From: G963665925 sp963665925
Lineage (GTDB): Bacteria; Bacillota; Clostridia; Peptostreptococcales; Acidaminobacteraceae
DNA length: 64,000 bases
Direction: 5' to 3'
Assembly: GCA_963665925.1 (NCBI GenBank)
Contig: OY762511.1
Span: 2,418,001-2,482,000, forward strand
The position numbers and the translations under genes are program-made. The notes under the pieces were generated by a model, which saw only the letters and a list, made by a program, of their open reading frames with translations, was not told where the DNA came from and did not search any database. Below, in pieces: positions 25,392 through 34,180 of this stretch; position 1 is the stretch's first letter; each line of letters starts with the position of its first letter.

Positions 25392-25904
25392 ATGTTCATA
25401 AATCTGATTGCCGCAATTGGTCTTCATAATGAAATTGGCCAGTCAAACGCACTCTTGTGCCATATAAGTCCCGACTTGAAATATTTCAACAAGATAACGG
25501 CGGGGCATATTCTGATTATGGGGAGAAAGACATTTCTGTCATTGCCAGGCGGACCGCTGAGAGGGCGGGAGAATATTGTCATTACCCGGCAGGATGATTT
25601 TGAACATGCGGGTGCAATTATAGCACGCAGCATTGATGAGAGCCTCAAAATAGCTGAGCGGTTGAACGGACAGGGTGAAAAGGAAATTTTCGTCATTGGT
25701 GGGGGTTCAATCTATGAACAGTTCATGCCCTTGGCAGATAAGCTTTATATTACCCATATCTTTCAGGACTTTGACGCGAATGTCTATTTTCCAAAGATCT
25801 CACAGGAATGGGAGATTGAATCGATTCAGGCCCAGCGTGAGAATATTGAGCATATGCATCCCCATGTTTTTGCGGTGTATGCCCGAAGTAAAACCAGATC
25901 GTAA
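25392..25904 (+). CDS. folA: dihydrofolate reductase
   Basis: DHFR reduces dihydrofolate to tetrahydrofolate with NADPH. The 170-residue protein shows the family blocks: LIAAIGLHNEIG at the N-terminus, GRKTFLSLPGGPLRGR for cofactor binding, and EIFVIGGGSIYEQF. The N-terminal Met20-type loop is altered: the usual WxLPxD reads ALLCHISPDL, with Asp retained as the likely proton-relay carboxylate. The start has AGGAGG and lies 8 bases after thyA, so the two form an operon. A strong terminator follows. Confidence 0.93.
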   Translation: MFINLIAAIGLHNEIGQSNALLCHISPDLKYFNKITAGHILIMGRKTFLSLPGGPLRGRENIVITRQDDFEHAGAIIARSIDESLKIAERLNGQGEKEIFVIGGGSIYEQFMPLADKLYITHIFQDFDANVYFPKISQEWEIESIQAQRENIEHMHPHVFAVYARSKTRS

Positions 25905-25937
25905 TCCTATATGCCTGAGGCTATAACAAAAAGATAC

Positions 25938-25991
25938 AAAAAGGACTTTGAATTGCAGACTCGAAAGAGATGCAACTCAAGGTCCTTTTTT
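25938..25991. terminator. bidirectional terminator between folA and the EF-G gene
   Basis: AAAAAGGACTTTGAATTGCA faces TGCAACTCAAGGTCCTTTTTT, with T-runs on both strands. It can serve both convergent units. Confidence 0.88.
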
Positions 25992-26020
25992 CATGCGCAG
26001 TGAAAAAATAAGTTCATGTC

Positions 26021-28054
26021 CTACTCCACTTCCCGGAAGTGATCAAACAACATGGTATGATGTGCTCTTCCCTGAGATTTGGACCGGATGTCTGTGGCGT
26101 AACCAAACAGCTTTGAAAGCGGAATCATGGCACGTATCTTTTGTACTGCACCAAAAAGCTCCATGCCCTGCATGATGCCACTGCGCATATTGATGTCGCT
26201 GACAATGTCGCCCACATAGTCGTCGGGAACTGTGATTTCAACCTTGAAAATGGGTTCAAGAAGCTTGGATTTTCCGAGATCGAGTCCCTCCTTCACGGCG
26301 CGGGACGCTGCCGTGATGAAAGCGACTTCTGAGGAATCCATTTCATCGAAATCGGCTGAGGTGAGTTCGACGTGAACATCCACCACCTCGTAGCCGCCAA
26401 TGACACCAGACTCAAGTGCTGTCTTGAAGCCATCCATGCAGGCATGCAGATAGTTTTTTGGGAGGCTGGCGCTCTTGATTGCAGTAGCATAGGTATTGCC
26501 AGTTCCTCGGGGGTTGGGACGCATTTCAATGCCAATTCTGGCGTACATGTCGTGTCCAAAATTTTCCCGTGTGATTTCCGATGTCACATTTATAGACCGG
26601 CTGATGGTCTCCTTAAATGAAACCTGAGGTCTTCCGACATTGGCACTGACGTGGAATTCACGCAGGAGTCTATCGACAATGACTTCCAGATGCAGTTCAC
26701 CCATTCCCTGGATAATGGTTTGTCCAGTTTCAGGATGCGTGTAAGTCTTGAAGGTAGGATCTTCCTCTGCCAAGCGGTCGAGTGAAGTCAGGAGCTTATC
26801 GTGATCTCCGGGTGTTTTCGGTTCAATGGCTACGGATATGACCGGTGTCGGAAATTCCATGGATTCCAGAATGACGGGCGCATGCTGCGCGCACAGGGTA
26901 TCACCAGTTGTTGTATATTTTAGTCCGATTACAGCAGCAATATCGCCAGTATAGGCTGCCGGAATTTCAGTACGTTTGTTGGCATGGACCTGAAGCAGCT
27001 TTGAAACCTTTTCCTTCTTTTCTTTTCCAGAATTGAAAACACTGCTGCCAGTGTTGAGTGTACCTGAATAAACTCTAAAGTAGGCAAGCTTTCCAACGTA
27101 GGGATCCGTCATGATTTTGAATACGAGTGCTGAAAAGGGATCTTTGTCATTGGCGTGTCGCTGGGTTGTTTCGCCACTTGGTTTGACGCCTTCAACGGGA
27201 GGAATATCCAGAGGCGAAGGCAGGTAGTCGATAACAGCGTCAAGCAGAGGCTGTATTCCTTTGTTTCTGTAGGCTGCGCCGCAGAGCACAGGGACGGTTT
27301 GACACTTTATGGTTGCTTGTCGTATCGCATTCATAAGCATAAGCGTGGTGATTTCACGTTCTTCCAAATAAGCACGCATAAGATTGTCGTCCGTATCGGC
27401 AAGTGCTTCTATGAGCTGTAGGCGCGCGTCACGGGCAACTTCCATCATATTTTCAGGAATTTCGGAAACGACCAGCGTCTCGCCATGATCGCCTTCGTTG
27501 TAAAAGGCCTTCATGTGAACCAGTGAAATCATACCAGAAAAGTCATTTTCTGAACCGATGGGAACTTGAATTGGAACAGCATTTGCCCCCAGTCTGTCGC
27601 GCATCATATGGACAGCTTGATCGAAATTTGCTCCAACAATATCCATTTTGTTGACAAAGGCGATGCGAGGAATATGGTAGTGGTCTGCCTGATGCCAAAC
27701 AGCTTCCGTTTGGGGTTCGACACCGCCCTTTGCATCAAGAAGCACTACTGCACCATCCAGAATGCGAAGGGCACGCTCGACTTCTACGGTAAAATCCACA
27801 TGGCCTGGGGTATCGATGATGTTCACACGCCGGTCGTCCCAGTAGCAGGTTGTGGCTGCCGAGGTGATGGTGATTCCCCGTTCCTGCTCCTGCTCCATCC
27901 AGTCCATGACCGCTGAACCGTCATGAACCTCACCGATTTTATGGGTGAGGCCCGTATAGAAAAGAATCCGTTCAGTTGTAGTGGTTTTTCCTGCATCGAT
28001 ATGAGCCATGATGCCGATGTTTCTTATGTTTTCAAGTGCGTGAGTTCTGCTCAT
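26021..28054 (-). CDS. fusA: translation elongation factor G (stand-alone copy)
   Basis: EF-G is the GTPase that drives ribosomal translocation and, with RRF, ribosome recycling. The 677-residue protein has all GTPase motifs: AHIDAGKTTT at residues 17-26, DTPGHVD near 82, NKMD near 136, and intact domains II-V through to the C-terminus, including the domain IV tip region RPNPRGTGNTY. AAGGAG lies 8-9 bases ahead of ATG. It is not next to rpsL, rpsG or tuf, so it may be a second, paralogous EF-G. I see no resistance-type N-terminal signature such as those of TetM. It is convergent with thyA-folA and appears monocistronic. Confidence 0.93.
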   Translation of the reverse strand: MSRTHALENIRNIGIMAHIDAGKTTTTERILFYTGLTHKIGEVHDGSAVMDWMEQEQERGITITSAATTCYWDDRRVNIIDTPGHVDFTVEVERALRILDGAVVLLDAKGGVEPQTEAVWHQADHYHIPRIAFVNKMDIVGANFDQAVHMMRDRLGANAVPIQVPIGSENDFSGMISLVHMKAFYNEGDHGETLVVSEIPENMMEVARDARLQLIEALADTDDNLMRAYLEEREITTLMLMNAIRQATIKCQTVPVLCGAAYRNKGIQPLLDAVIDYLPSPLDIPPVEGVKPSGETTQRHANDKDPFSALVFKIMTDPYVGKLAYFRVYSGTLNTGSSVFNSGKEKKEKVSKLLQVHANKRTEIPAAYTGDIAAVIGLKYTTTGDTLCAQHAPVILESMEFPTPVISVAIEPKTPGDHDKLLTSLDRLAEEDPTFKTYTHPETGQTIIQGMGELHLEVIVDRLLREFHVSANVGRPQVSFKETISRSINVTSEITRENFGHDMYARIGIEMRPNPRGTGNTYATAIKSASLPKNYLHACMDGFKTALESGVIGGYEVVDVHVELTSADFDEMDSSEVAFITAASRAVKEGLDLGKSKLLEPIFKVEITVPDDYVGDIVSDINMRSGIMQGMELFGAVQKIRAMIPLSKLFGYATDIRSKSQGRAHHTMLFDHFREVE

Positions 28055-28189
28055 ATTCTATCTCCTTATCCAAGTATAGTTATTTTTACTCATTTACCCA
28101 GATTTAGGCATAAATATCTAGGGTCTATCATTTCCTAGTGTCATTGAAACGTGTTATGATACAATTCGATAATTACTATGGAATGACTT

Positions 28190-28218
28190 TTGACGTAAAG
28201 TTGACGAAAAGGGTATAT
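28190..28218 (+). promoter_or_regulatory. likely promoter of modBCA
   Basis: TTGACG is followed after 17 bases by GTATAT. It leaves a leader of about 90 bases before ATG 28314. I could not recognise a molybdenum-cofactor riboswitch or a ModE palindrome in the 260 bases upstream. Confidence 0.4.
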
Positions 28219-28313
28219 GCTCAATTTGCAGCTGCAATTCTGCACGAAAAGTAGTATCCTAGAAGAAGTAGTGTATCAAAATTTGAAGGGTGTATGCAGT
28301 ATAGGAGGAAAGC

Positions 28314-29129
28314 ATGGATCGTGGTGTTTTAAGAAGATTGAAAAACATGGGAATGGATATGCGGCCTATTGCGCTCATTTCTTATGGGGTTTGTATCATC
28401 TTCATACTGCTTCCGCTTTTGAGTCTGGTTTTTTCAGGGGATGTAGAGGGTCAGGTCTTGCGTAATAAAGCCTTGGCAGAAGCTTTAGCGGTGAGTGCGA
28501 AGTCGACCGTACTCATGATGCTTACTGTGATTTTGCTTGGCACGCCGGCTGCCTATGCCTATGCCCGTGTACCTTTTAAAGGGAAAAGCCTTGTAAATGT
28601 GGTTATGGACATCCCCTTGGTTCTTCCGCCTGCTGTTGCGGGCCTGCTCTTGCTTATGACCTTTGGAAGAAGGGGACTGGCGGGTGCGATGCTCTATGAT
28701 TACGGGATTCAGCTGCCCTTCAGCCTGGCTGCGGTCATAGTGGCACAAGTTTTTGTTGGACTGCCCATATATATAAAAACGGTCGCTGAGGGATTTGCTG
28801 CGGTGGATGAACACCTGGAACTTACAGCAATGACGCTTGGAGACAGTCGTTTCAAGGCCTTTAGAAGGATAACCCTGCCGCTTTCGTCAGGGAGTATATA
28901 TACTGGTGCCATCATGGCCTGGGCACGTGGCCTGGCGGAGTTTGGCGCAACCATCATGTTTGCCGGAAACCTTAGAGGCCGGACACAGACATTGCCGCTG
29001 GCAATTTATTCAGCCATGGAATCGGATATGGGTGTGGCGCTTGGGATTGCTCAAATCATGGTAGGGTTATCAGTCGGATTGCTTCTGATTGTACATTTGG
29101 TTGTCAAAGGCAGGCGAGAATATGTTTAG
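28314..29129 (+). CDS. modB: molybdate/tungstate ABC transporter permease
   Basis: A 271-residue inner-membrane permease with five to six transmembrane segments. The cytoplasmic EAA loop that docks the ATPase is visible as ELTAMTLGDSRFKAFRRITLP. The pattern PLVLPPAVAGLLLL and GRRGLAG matches ModB-type permeases. The start has TAGGAGG at ideal spacing. The order modB-modC-modA is unusual but all three are present and tightly linked; modC overlaps the end of this gene by eight bases. Substrate choice between molybdate, tungstate and sulfate cannot be settled from sequence reading alone; molybdate is favoured by the ModA-like binding protein at the end. Confidence 0.92.
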   Translation: MDRGVLRRLKNMGMDMRPIALISYGVCIIFILLPLLSLVFSGDVEGQVLRNKALAEALAVSAKSTVLMMLTVILLGTPAAYAYARVPFKGKSLVNVVMDIPLVLPPAVAGLLLLMTFGRRGLAGAMLYDYGIQLPFSLAAVIVAQVFVGLPIYIKTVAEGFAAVDEHLELTAMTLGDSRFKAFRRITLPLSSGSIYTGAIMAWARGLAEFGATIMFAGNLRGRTQTLPLAIYSAMESDMGVALGIAQIMVGLSVGLLLIVHLVVKGRREYV

Positions 29130-30042
29130 CTGCAGGCTGGAAAAGAAAATTGGCATGCTTGAACTCAGATGCGAACTCGAGGTGCCCTATGGAGAGCTTT
29201 TGGTGGTTTTTGGTCCTTCTGGATGCGGCAAAACCACGCTTATGAATCTGATTACGGGTATATTGCGTCCTGACGCGGGGTACATTCGAGTGGATGACAG
29301 AGTCCTATACAGTGGTGAGGGCAAGCTAGAAATGCCGATTAACCAGCGGCATATTGGCTATATTCAGCAGGGGGGCTACCTGTTTCCGCATATGTCTGTT
29401 AAGCAGAACATACTGTATGGTGTTCGTGGTAGACCCAAGCTGGAAGATGAAAAGCTATATCATGAACTGATTGAAACGATGGGTTTGAAAGCACATGAGA
29501 ATACCTATCCCAAGGTGCTTTCAGGCGGCCAGCGCCAACGCGTTGCCATTGCCCGTGCCTTAATGATGCGACCGGCGCTTCTCTTATGGGATGAACCCTT
29601 TAGCGCACTGGATCATAACATCAGATCCCAGATGCGTATCCTTGTAAGGCAAATTAAGGAAAGTTTTGAAACGCCCATGGTCTTTGTAACCCATGATATA
29701 GATGAAGCTCTGGAACTTGCAGATAGAATTGCGCTTATGGATGCTGGAAAGTTCATTCAGAAGGCATCTCCTTCAGACTTGTTTTCGCAGTGTCTTTCAG
29801 GACGTGCCGGACAAATTATCGGTCTTGATAGAAAAAATGGAAATGGTGAAGCACTGGAATCACTTGCGGTGTCACTTGAAAATCTAAGAAGTTCCGCGGC
29901 AGCGGATAAGGTGATACAAGTTCTGAAGGACTCAGGCTTCAGCGTGCAGCGCACAGGCGATAAGGGGCTGTCTGTTTCTGAGGCGTGTCAATCAGAAAGT
30001 GAAGTGAAGACTAAAGATAAGGACACTGTGGACAATCGCTAG
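29122..30042 (+). CDS. modC: molybdate ABC transporter ATP-binding protein
   Basis: This is the ATPase of the transporter. It has Walker A GPSGCGKTT near residue 32, the signature LSGGQRQRVAIARAL near 133, Walker B LLLWDEPFSALD and the switch histidine in VTHD. ATG 29122 overlaps the end of modB; an upstream in-frame ATG at 29089 would add 11 residues encoded inside modB and is unlikely. At 306 residues it is shorter than typical ModC (about 350), and the C-terminal regulatory Mop/TOBE domain seems missing or reduced, so trans-inhibition by bound oxyanion is not expected. The last 60 residues are charged and of low complexity. Confidence 0.9.
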   Translation: MFSCRLEKKIGMLELRCELEVPYGELLVVFGPSGCGKTTLMNLITGILRPDAGYIRVDDRVLYSGEGKLEMPINQRHIGYIQQGGYLFPHMSVKQNILYGVRGRPKLEDEKLYHELIETMGLKAHENTYPKVLSGGQRQRVAIARALMMRPALLLWDEPFSALDHNIRSQMRILVRQIKESFETPMVFVTHDIDEALELADRIALMDAGKFIQKASPSDLFSQCLSGRAGQIIGLDRKNGNGEALESLAVSLENLRSSAAADKVIQVLKDSGFSVQRTGDKGLSVSEACQSESEVKTKDKDTVDNR

Positions 30043-30079
30043 CTGTGTGCTGCGATGTTACATATTATAAGGAGATAAG

Positions 30080-30895
30080 ATGAGCAATAGATATTTAATG
30101 AGGCGATTTGGAGGTCTGCTAGTTATAATGCTGGCGGTAATCTTTCTGAGTGCAGGGTGTGCTACATCGTCTTCGGAGTCGATGGAAAGTGAATCTTCAA
30201 TTATGATATTTGCGGCAGCATCCATGACTGATGCCGTATCTGAAATTGTAGAGGCCTATCATGCGATTTATCCTGATGTTGAAATCCTGACAAATTATGC
30301 GGGATCGAAAACCCTGCGCAGTCAAATTGAGAACGGCGCAGATGCAGATATTTTTATTTCAGCAAATGAAAAGCATTACCAGGCCCTGCTTGAGCAAAAT
30401 CTGGTAGAACCCGGTGAAAAAATTCTTGAGAATGCCATGGTGATTGCCGTTTCAAATGACAGTGATGCCGTGATTGACGACCTGGGAGATTTGAGCGGCT
30501 CTTGTCAGCTGGTGCTTGCTGAAAGCGGTGTGCCTGCCGGAGACTATGCACGAAGGATTTTACAGAAGTATTCAGAGGCCAACGCTGATACTTACTTTGA
30601 ATCGGCAATGTCCAATGTGGTTTCTGAAGAGAGCAATGTCAGACAGGTTCTGATGAAGGTTGCACTTGGAGAAGCTGACGCTGCGCTTGTTTACAGAACT
30701 GATATTACAGATGCGGTTCGTGACAAGGTTCGCGTTATCGAAATCAGTGACGCCTATAATGTCATTGGTTCCTACTATATGGCTGTTCTTCCTGAAGCTA
30801 AAGAGGGGACCAGTGCATTGTACGACTTTATAAAGGGCGAAGCGGGAGATGCTGTGCTTGAAAAGTATGGCTTCAAACCTGTCACTGCAGAATAA
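30080..30895 (+). CDS. modA: molybdate-binding lipoprotein
   Basis: A 271-residue substrate-binding lipoprotein with lipobox LSAGC. The mature protein opens with IMIFAAASMTDAVSEI, the ModA oxyanion-binding loop, followed by NYAGSKTLRSQIENGADADIFIS, the second conserved binding block, and later ALVYRTD. AAGGAG lies 7 bases ahead of ATG. It follows modC after 37 bases and ends with a strong terminator, so it closes the modBCA unit. It could bind tungstate as well; anaerobic Clostridia often need tungsten. No molybdopterin enzyme gene is in the window. Confidence 0.92.
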   Translation: MSNRYLMRRFGGLLVIMLAVIFLSAGCATSSSESMESESSIMIFAAASMTDAVSEIVEAYHAIYPDVEILTNYAGSKTLRSQIENGADADIFISANEKHYQALLEQNLVEPGEKILENAMVIAVSNDSDAVIDDLGDLSGSCQLVLAESGVPAGDYARRILQKYSEANADTYFESAMSNVVSEESNVRQVLMKVALGEADAALVYRTDITDAVRDKVRVIEISDAYNVIGSYYMAVLPEAKEGTSALYDFIKGEAGDAVLEKYGFKPVTAE

Positions 30896-30921
30896 TAGAA
30901 GTTCAATAGCGTATAAACTCG

Positions 30922-30965
30922 ATACCCATTTCATGCAGATTTGTGTGATGTGGGTATTTTTTTAT
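30922..30965 (+). terminator. terminator after modA
   Basis: ATACCCA faces TGGGTAT across a loop of about 20 bases, followed by TTTTTTTA. Confidence 0.8.
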
Positions 30966-31142
30966 TGTCTAGGAAATCTCATTTCGTTAGAGAATCATGA
31001 AACTTACAAAAATAGTCTTTTAAAGGTATCGGATGAATAAGTATACAAAGTGTAAAAAATTGCAAAAAATCAAAAAACCCGTAATAGGAAATCGTTTTAC
31101 CTTAAAAAAATCGAATATATCCAAAAAAGTTTAAAAAAACTC

Positions 31143-31171
31143 TTGAAATGAAAAAAATAGTATAGTATAGT
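31143..31171 (+). promoter_or_regulatory. strong promoter of the amino-acid ABC operon, with A-tract UP region
   Basis: TTGAAA and TATAGT are separated by 17 bases. The 100 bases upstream are packed with A-runs and T-runs in phase, like an UP element. This suggests high expression of the binding protein. Confidence 0.7.
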
Positions 31172-31222
31172 TAGTGAAAATTATGAATAATAATACAACT
31201 GTATTATGGTGGAGGGGTTAAT

Positions 31223-32092
31223 ATGAAAAAATGGTTTTCGATTTTAATGATGATGGTTTTGGCGATTTCCATGGTTGCCTGTGCGGCACCGGCTGAAGAA
31301 AAAGCGCCAGCAGAAGCACCAGCTGAAACTTCGACAGAGGCACCTGCCGAAGAACCGGCTAAAGAAGAAAAAATGGTAATTAGAGTAGGTCTTGATGACG
31401 CATACCCGCCTTTCGAGTATCATGATGAAGCAACAAATGACCTAATCGGTTTTGATATTGATTTTGGCGTTGCACTTGCAGAGCAGATGAATGCTGAAAT
31501 CGAGTATGTACCAACGGCTTGGGACGGCATTTTCAATGGTGTGAACACTGGACAATATGACATGATTATTTCATGTGTAAGTATTACACCAGACCGTATG
31601 GAAGCATTCTCAATGACGCAGCCTTACCTGGCTAATGGTATTGTTATTGTGTCTGCCGCGGACGGTACAGCAGCGACAAGCATTGAAGAGCTGGCTGGCA
31701 AAAAAGTAGGTGTTCAGCTTGAGACAACTGCGGATATCGCAGCTAAGAAATTTATCGCTGATGGTTATGATCTGTCCCTGTCTCAGTTTGACACTGTAAT
31801 GGAAGCTTTTGCCGCACTTAAGGGCGGTTCAATCGAGTACATTCTGGTTGACAGTTCTGTAGGTGGTTTCTACATTGCCAATGATCCTGAATCATTTGTA
31901 ATTACTTCTGGTCTTCTTTCAAATGAGCCAATTGGTATTTGTATGGCTAAAGAGAACACAGAACTTGCAGCTTCAGTCGATGAAGCGATCGCAGCACTTC
32001 AGGCTTCTGGTAAAATGACAGAAATCTCTAAGAAGTGGTTCTCAGAAGACTTTGCAACAGGTATTGACGCAGAAATCAAGGTTATCGAATAA
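31223..32092 (+). CDS. amino-acid ABC transporter substrate-binding lipoprotein
   Basis: A 289-residue family 3 binding protein for polar or other amino acids. The lipobox is SMVAC, followed by an Ala/Pro/Glu-rich tether of about 30 residues and then the typical opening VIRVGLDDAYPPFEY. The IGFDIDFGVALAEQM and MIISCVSITPDRM blocks are characteristic. The start has GGAGGGG at good spacing. A hairpin between this gene and the permease gene should reduce read-through, giving more binding protein than membrane parts. The exact amino acid cannot be told; glutamine, cystine or a basic amino acid are all possible. Confidence 0.93.
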   Translation: MKKWFSILMMMVLAISMVACAAPAEEKAPAEAPAETSTEAPAEEPAKEEKMVIRVGLDDAYPPFEYHDEATNDLIGFDIDFGVALAEQMNAEIEYVPTAWDGIFNGVNTGQYDMIISCVSITPDRMEAFSMTQPYLANGIVIVSAADGTAATSIEELAGKKVGVQLETTADIAAKKFIADGYDLSLSQFDTVMEAFAALKGGSIEYILVDSSVGGFYIANDPESFVITSGLLSNEPIGICMAKENTELAASVDEAIAALQASGKMTEISKKWFSEDFATGIDAEIKVIE

Positions 32093-32137
32093 TAAAGCAC
32101 GAAAATACGGCACTCCAAGAGTGGTATTGCTAAGTTG

Positions 32138-32168
32138 GATGACCTGTCATCAAGATGGGTCATCTTTT
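32138..32168 (+). terminator. partial terminator inside the amino-acid ABC operon
   Basis: GATGACC pairs with GGTCATC around a 12-base loop and is followed by only TTTT. The weak T-run suggests partial termination between the binding-protein and permease genes. Confidence 0.65.
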
Positions 32169-32218
32169 CGTTGATAAATCCACAGTAAACAGACAGAGTA
32201 TGGTAAGGGGAATTGAGT

Positions 32219-32878
32219 ATGTTAAACCCGGTTCAAATACAGGCAATATTAAAGGGAACAGGATACACAATAGCGATAGCTACAGTAGCGATTCTAATCG
32301 GTATCGTTTTGGGCATGCTGGTGGCTGTCGGCAGGATTTCCAAGAATAAGGTGATTGGAAAAATCACTTGGATCTATGTATGGTTTTTCAGGGGCACACC
32401 GCTTCTGCTTCAGCTTTTTATGATTTTTTACGCAATGCCGCTTATTATGAAGGATGTATTTGGAAGACCATTTCCAATTGATCCCTTAATGGCTTGTTTC
32501 ATTGCCTTTGCACTAAACTCGACTGCTTATCTGGCTGAGTTTTTCAGAGCGGGCATTGAATCTATTGACAAGGGACAGCTTGAAGCGTCAAAAGCCTTGG
32601 GCATGAGTTATAAGCAGTCTATGTTCCATATTATAATTCCCCAGTCCTTTAAACGTCTGCTTCCATCTGTTGGCAATGAGTTCATCATGCTGATCAAGGA
32701 TACATCCCTTGCTTCGACAGTGGCGATATCAGACCTTCTCAGAACGACAAAGACAATGAGCAGTTCGTCCGGAAAATGGATCTATTATGTCTATGCGGCT
32801 GCTATATATCTGGTTTTGACGACATTCATACAAATAGGTTTTGAGAAGCTTGAGAAGAAGGTGGGCGCTTATGAGTAA
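32219..32878 (+). CDS. amino-acid ABC transporter permease (HisMQ family)
   Basis: A 219-residue permease with five transmembrane segments. It shows WFFRGTPLLLQLF near the N-terminal third and the docking loop IDKGQLEASKALGMS, both typical of polar amino-acid permeases. ATG 32219 has AAGGGG upstream. The last eight bases overlap the ATPase gene start, so translation is coupled. Only one permease gene is present, so a homodimer is expected. The gene is transcribed past the attenuator-like hairpin from the promoter at 31143. Confidence 0.93.
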   Translation: MLNPVQIQAILKGTGYTIAIATVAILIGIVLGMLVAVGRISKNKVIGKITWIYVWFFRGTPLLLQLFMIFYAMPLIMKDVFGRPFPIDPLMACFIAFALNSTAYLAEFFRAGIESIDKGQLEASKALGMSYKQSMFHIIIPQSFKRLLPSVGNEFIMLIKDTSLASTVAISDLLRTTKTMSSSSGKWIYYVYAAAIYLVLTTFIQIGFEKLEKKVGAYE

Positions 32879-33647
32879 TACATCAAAAAAAGAAATGGTA
32901 AGAGTTGAAAATGTCCACAAGTATTTTGGAAATCTCGAAGTGCTCAAAGGCATCAACTTTGCAGTCAAGGAAAATGAAGTGGTCTGTGTACTGGGTGCGA
33001 GCGGCTCGGGAAAGTCTACCCTGTTGAGATGCTTGAATCATTTGGAGCGCATCACGTCAGGTGAAGTCTATATCGATGGAGAGCTTGTTGACAAGAGGGA
33101 AAACGACAAGGATCTGATTCACGTGAGCCCTGAACATTCTCAGGCACTTTGTATGGAACTGGGGATGGTATTTCAGAGGTTTAATCTTTTCCCGCACCTG
33201 ACAGCGCTTGAAAATGTCATGAAGGCGCCCATGCTTGTGAGAAGCGTGCCGGAAGAAGATGCGCGCAAAGAGGCAAAAGAGCTGCTTCAGGCAGTTGGGC
33301 TTGCTGACAAGGCCCAGGAGTATCCTTCAAGACTTTCGGGTGGTCAGCAGCAGCGTGTGGCAATTGCACGTGCGCTTGCGATGAAGCCTAAGATCATGCT
33401 CTTTGACGAGCCGACATCTGCACTCGACCCAGAGCTTGTTGGTGAGGTTCTGGCAGTCATGAAGAAGCTGGCTAAAGACGGCATGACCATGATTGTTGTA
33501 ACCCATGAGGTGGGCTTTGCACGTGAAGTAAGCGACCGTGTCGTTTTTATGGATGCAGGCGTTATCTGCGAAGAGGGGCCGGCGTCTGAGGTTATTGACA
33601 ATCCAAAAGAAGAAAGAACAAAATCATTCTTCAGCAAAATTCTTTAG
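32871..33647 (+). CDS. amino-acid ABC transporter ATP-binding protein (GlnQ/HisP type)
   Basis: A 258-residue ATPase with Walker A GASGSGKST near residue 40, signature LSGGQQQRVAIARAL, Walker B IMLFDEPTSALDPE and switch VTHEVGFAREV, the last typical of amino-acid transporters. A short insertion near residues 75-95 (VDKRENDKDLIHVSPEH) follows the first beta-sheet and resembles the extended loop of HisP-type ATPases. It starts inside the permease gene and ends the operon. No terminator follows at once; an inverted repeat and a new promoter lie within 100 bases. Confidence 0.93.
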   Translation: MSNTSKKEMVRVENVHKYFGNLEVLKGINFAVKENEVVCVLGASGSGKSTLLRCLNHLERITSGEVYIDGELVDKRENDKDLIHVSPEHSQALCMELGMVFQRFNLFPHLTALENVMKAPMLVRSVPEEDARKEAKELLQAVGLADKAQEYPSRLSGGQQQRVAIARALAMKPKIMLFDEPTSALDPELVGEVLAVMKKLAKDGMTMIVVTHEVGFAREVSDRVVFMDAGVICEEGPASEVIDNPKEERTKSFFSKIL

Positions 33648-33691
33648 AAAACTTGTAGAATTTGAAAACACTAGCTTTCAGACTTTGTGTT

Positions 33692-33724
33692 TCGAAAATT
33701 TTCAATTGATTCTTGAAAATTCGA
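33692..33724. repeat. inverted repeat overlapping a -35 box, possible operator or terminator stem
   Basis: TCGAAAATTTTCAA and TTGAAAATTCGA face each other around TTGATTC. The right arm contains the TTGAAA -35 box of the promoter at 33713. It may be an operator for that promoter or the stem of a weak terminator for the ABC operon. Confidence 0.4.
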
Positions 33725-33741
33725 CAAAATTCGCATATACT
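33713..33741 (+). promoter_or_regulatory. consensus-like promoter with no protein gene behind it
   Basis: TTGAAA and TATACT are separated by exactly 17 bases. The next protein start is 440 bases away, but a clean terminator lies 180 bases downstream. Confidence 0.65.
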
Positions 33742-33747
33742 TTGTTT

Positions 33748-33953
33748 AGAGATTGTTGAGATTGGGTATACACTCATATTCAAATTCGAGCAGTAACGAC
33801 GAAGCACTAGATGCAGCTTAAATACAGCAGATATCACAGCATTATTCATCCTATACGCAGTAGTGGTTGCAGCATCCAATTTCAGCGATTGATATCAGAT
33901 AATCATAAAAGAAAGACTTTTAAAACCCGTTCCCCTGGAACGGGTTTATTTTT
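33748..33953 (+). ncRNA. candidate small RNA of about 205 nt, family not recognised
   Basis: The limits come from the promoter at 33713-33741 and the terminator at 33922-33953. No frame inside has a ribosome-binding site. A long-range pairing is visible: TGAGATTGG near 33757 with CCAATTTCA near 33871 (nine pairs, one G-T). The length and long-range closing stem are reminiscent of 6S RNA, but I do not see enough to claim that family. The remaining 227 bases up to the sensor kinase gene hold nothing I can name. Confidence 0.4.
33922..33953 (+). terminator. terminator with no upstream protein gene
   Basis: AAACCCGTTCC-CCT-GGAACGGGTTT is a perfect 11-bp stem followed by ATTTTT. Confidence 0.88.
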
Positions 33954-34180
33954 CGTGAAAGACAAAGGAGAGCAGCGGGAAAAAAGCAAAGTTACCATAA
34001 CGACTTGTAGGCAACCAATGTGTGAGGGGAAGTTTAAATGTCACGCATCATTTGCAATTTCAGATGTGAAATAAGCCATGAAGCTGCTACTTTGAAGTTA
34101 CTTGGGGTATGTATACGGTATATGTGTTTTAAGAAGCAAATGTACAGGCTCCAACATGGGCTGACGTTAGGAGTGAGTTT

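Noticed and set aside
28055..28313. Molybdenum-cofactor or tungsten riboswitch ahead of modBCA
   Set aside because: I could not find the expected paired elements, only a promoter-like sequence; it needs an Rfam scan.
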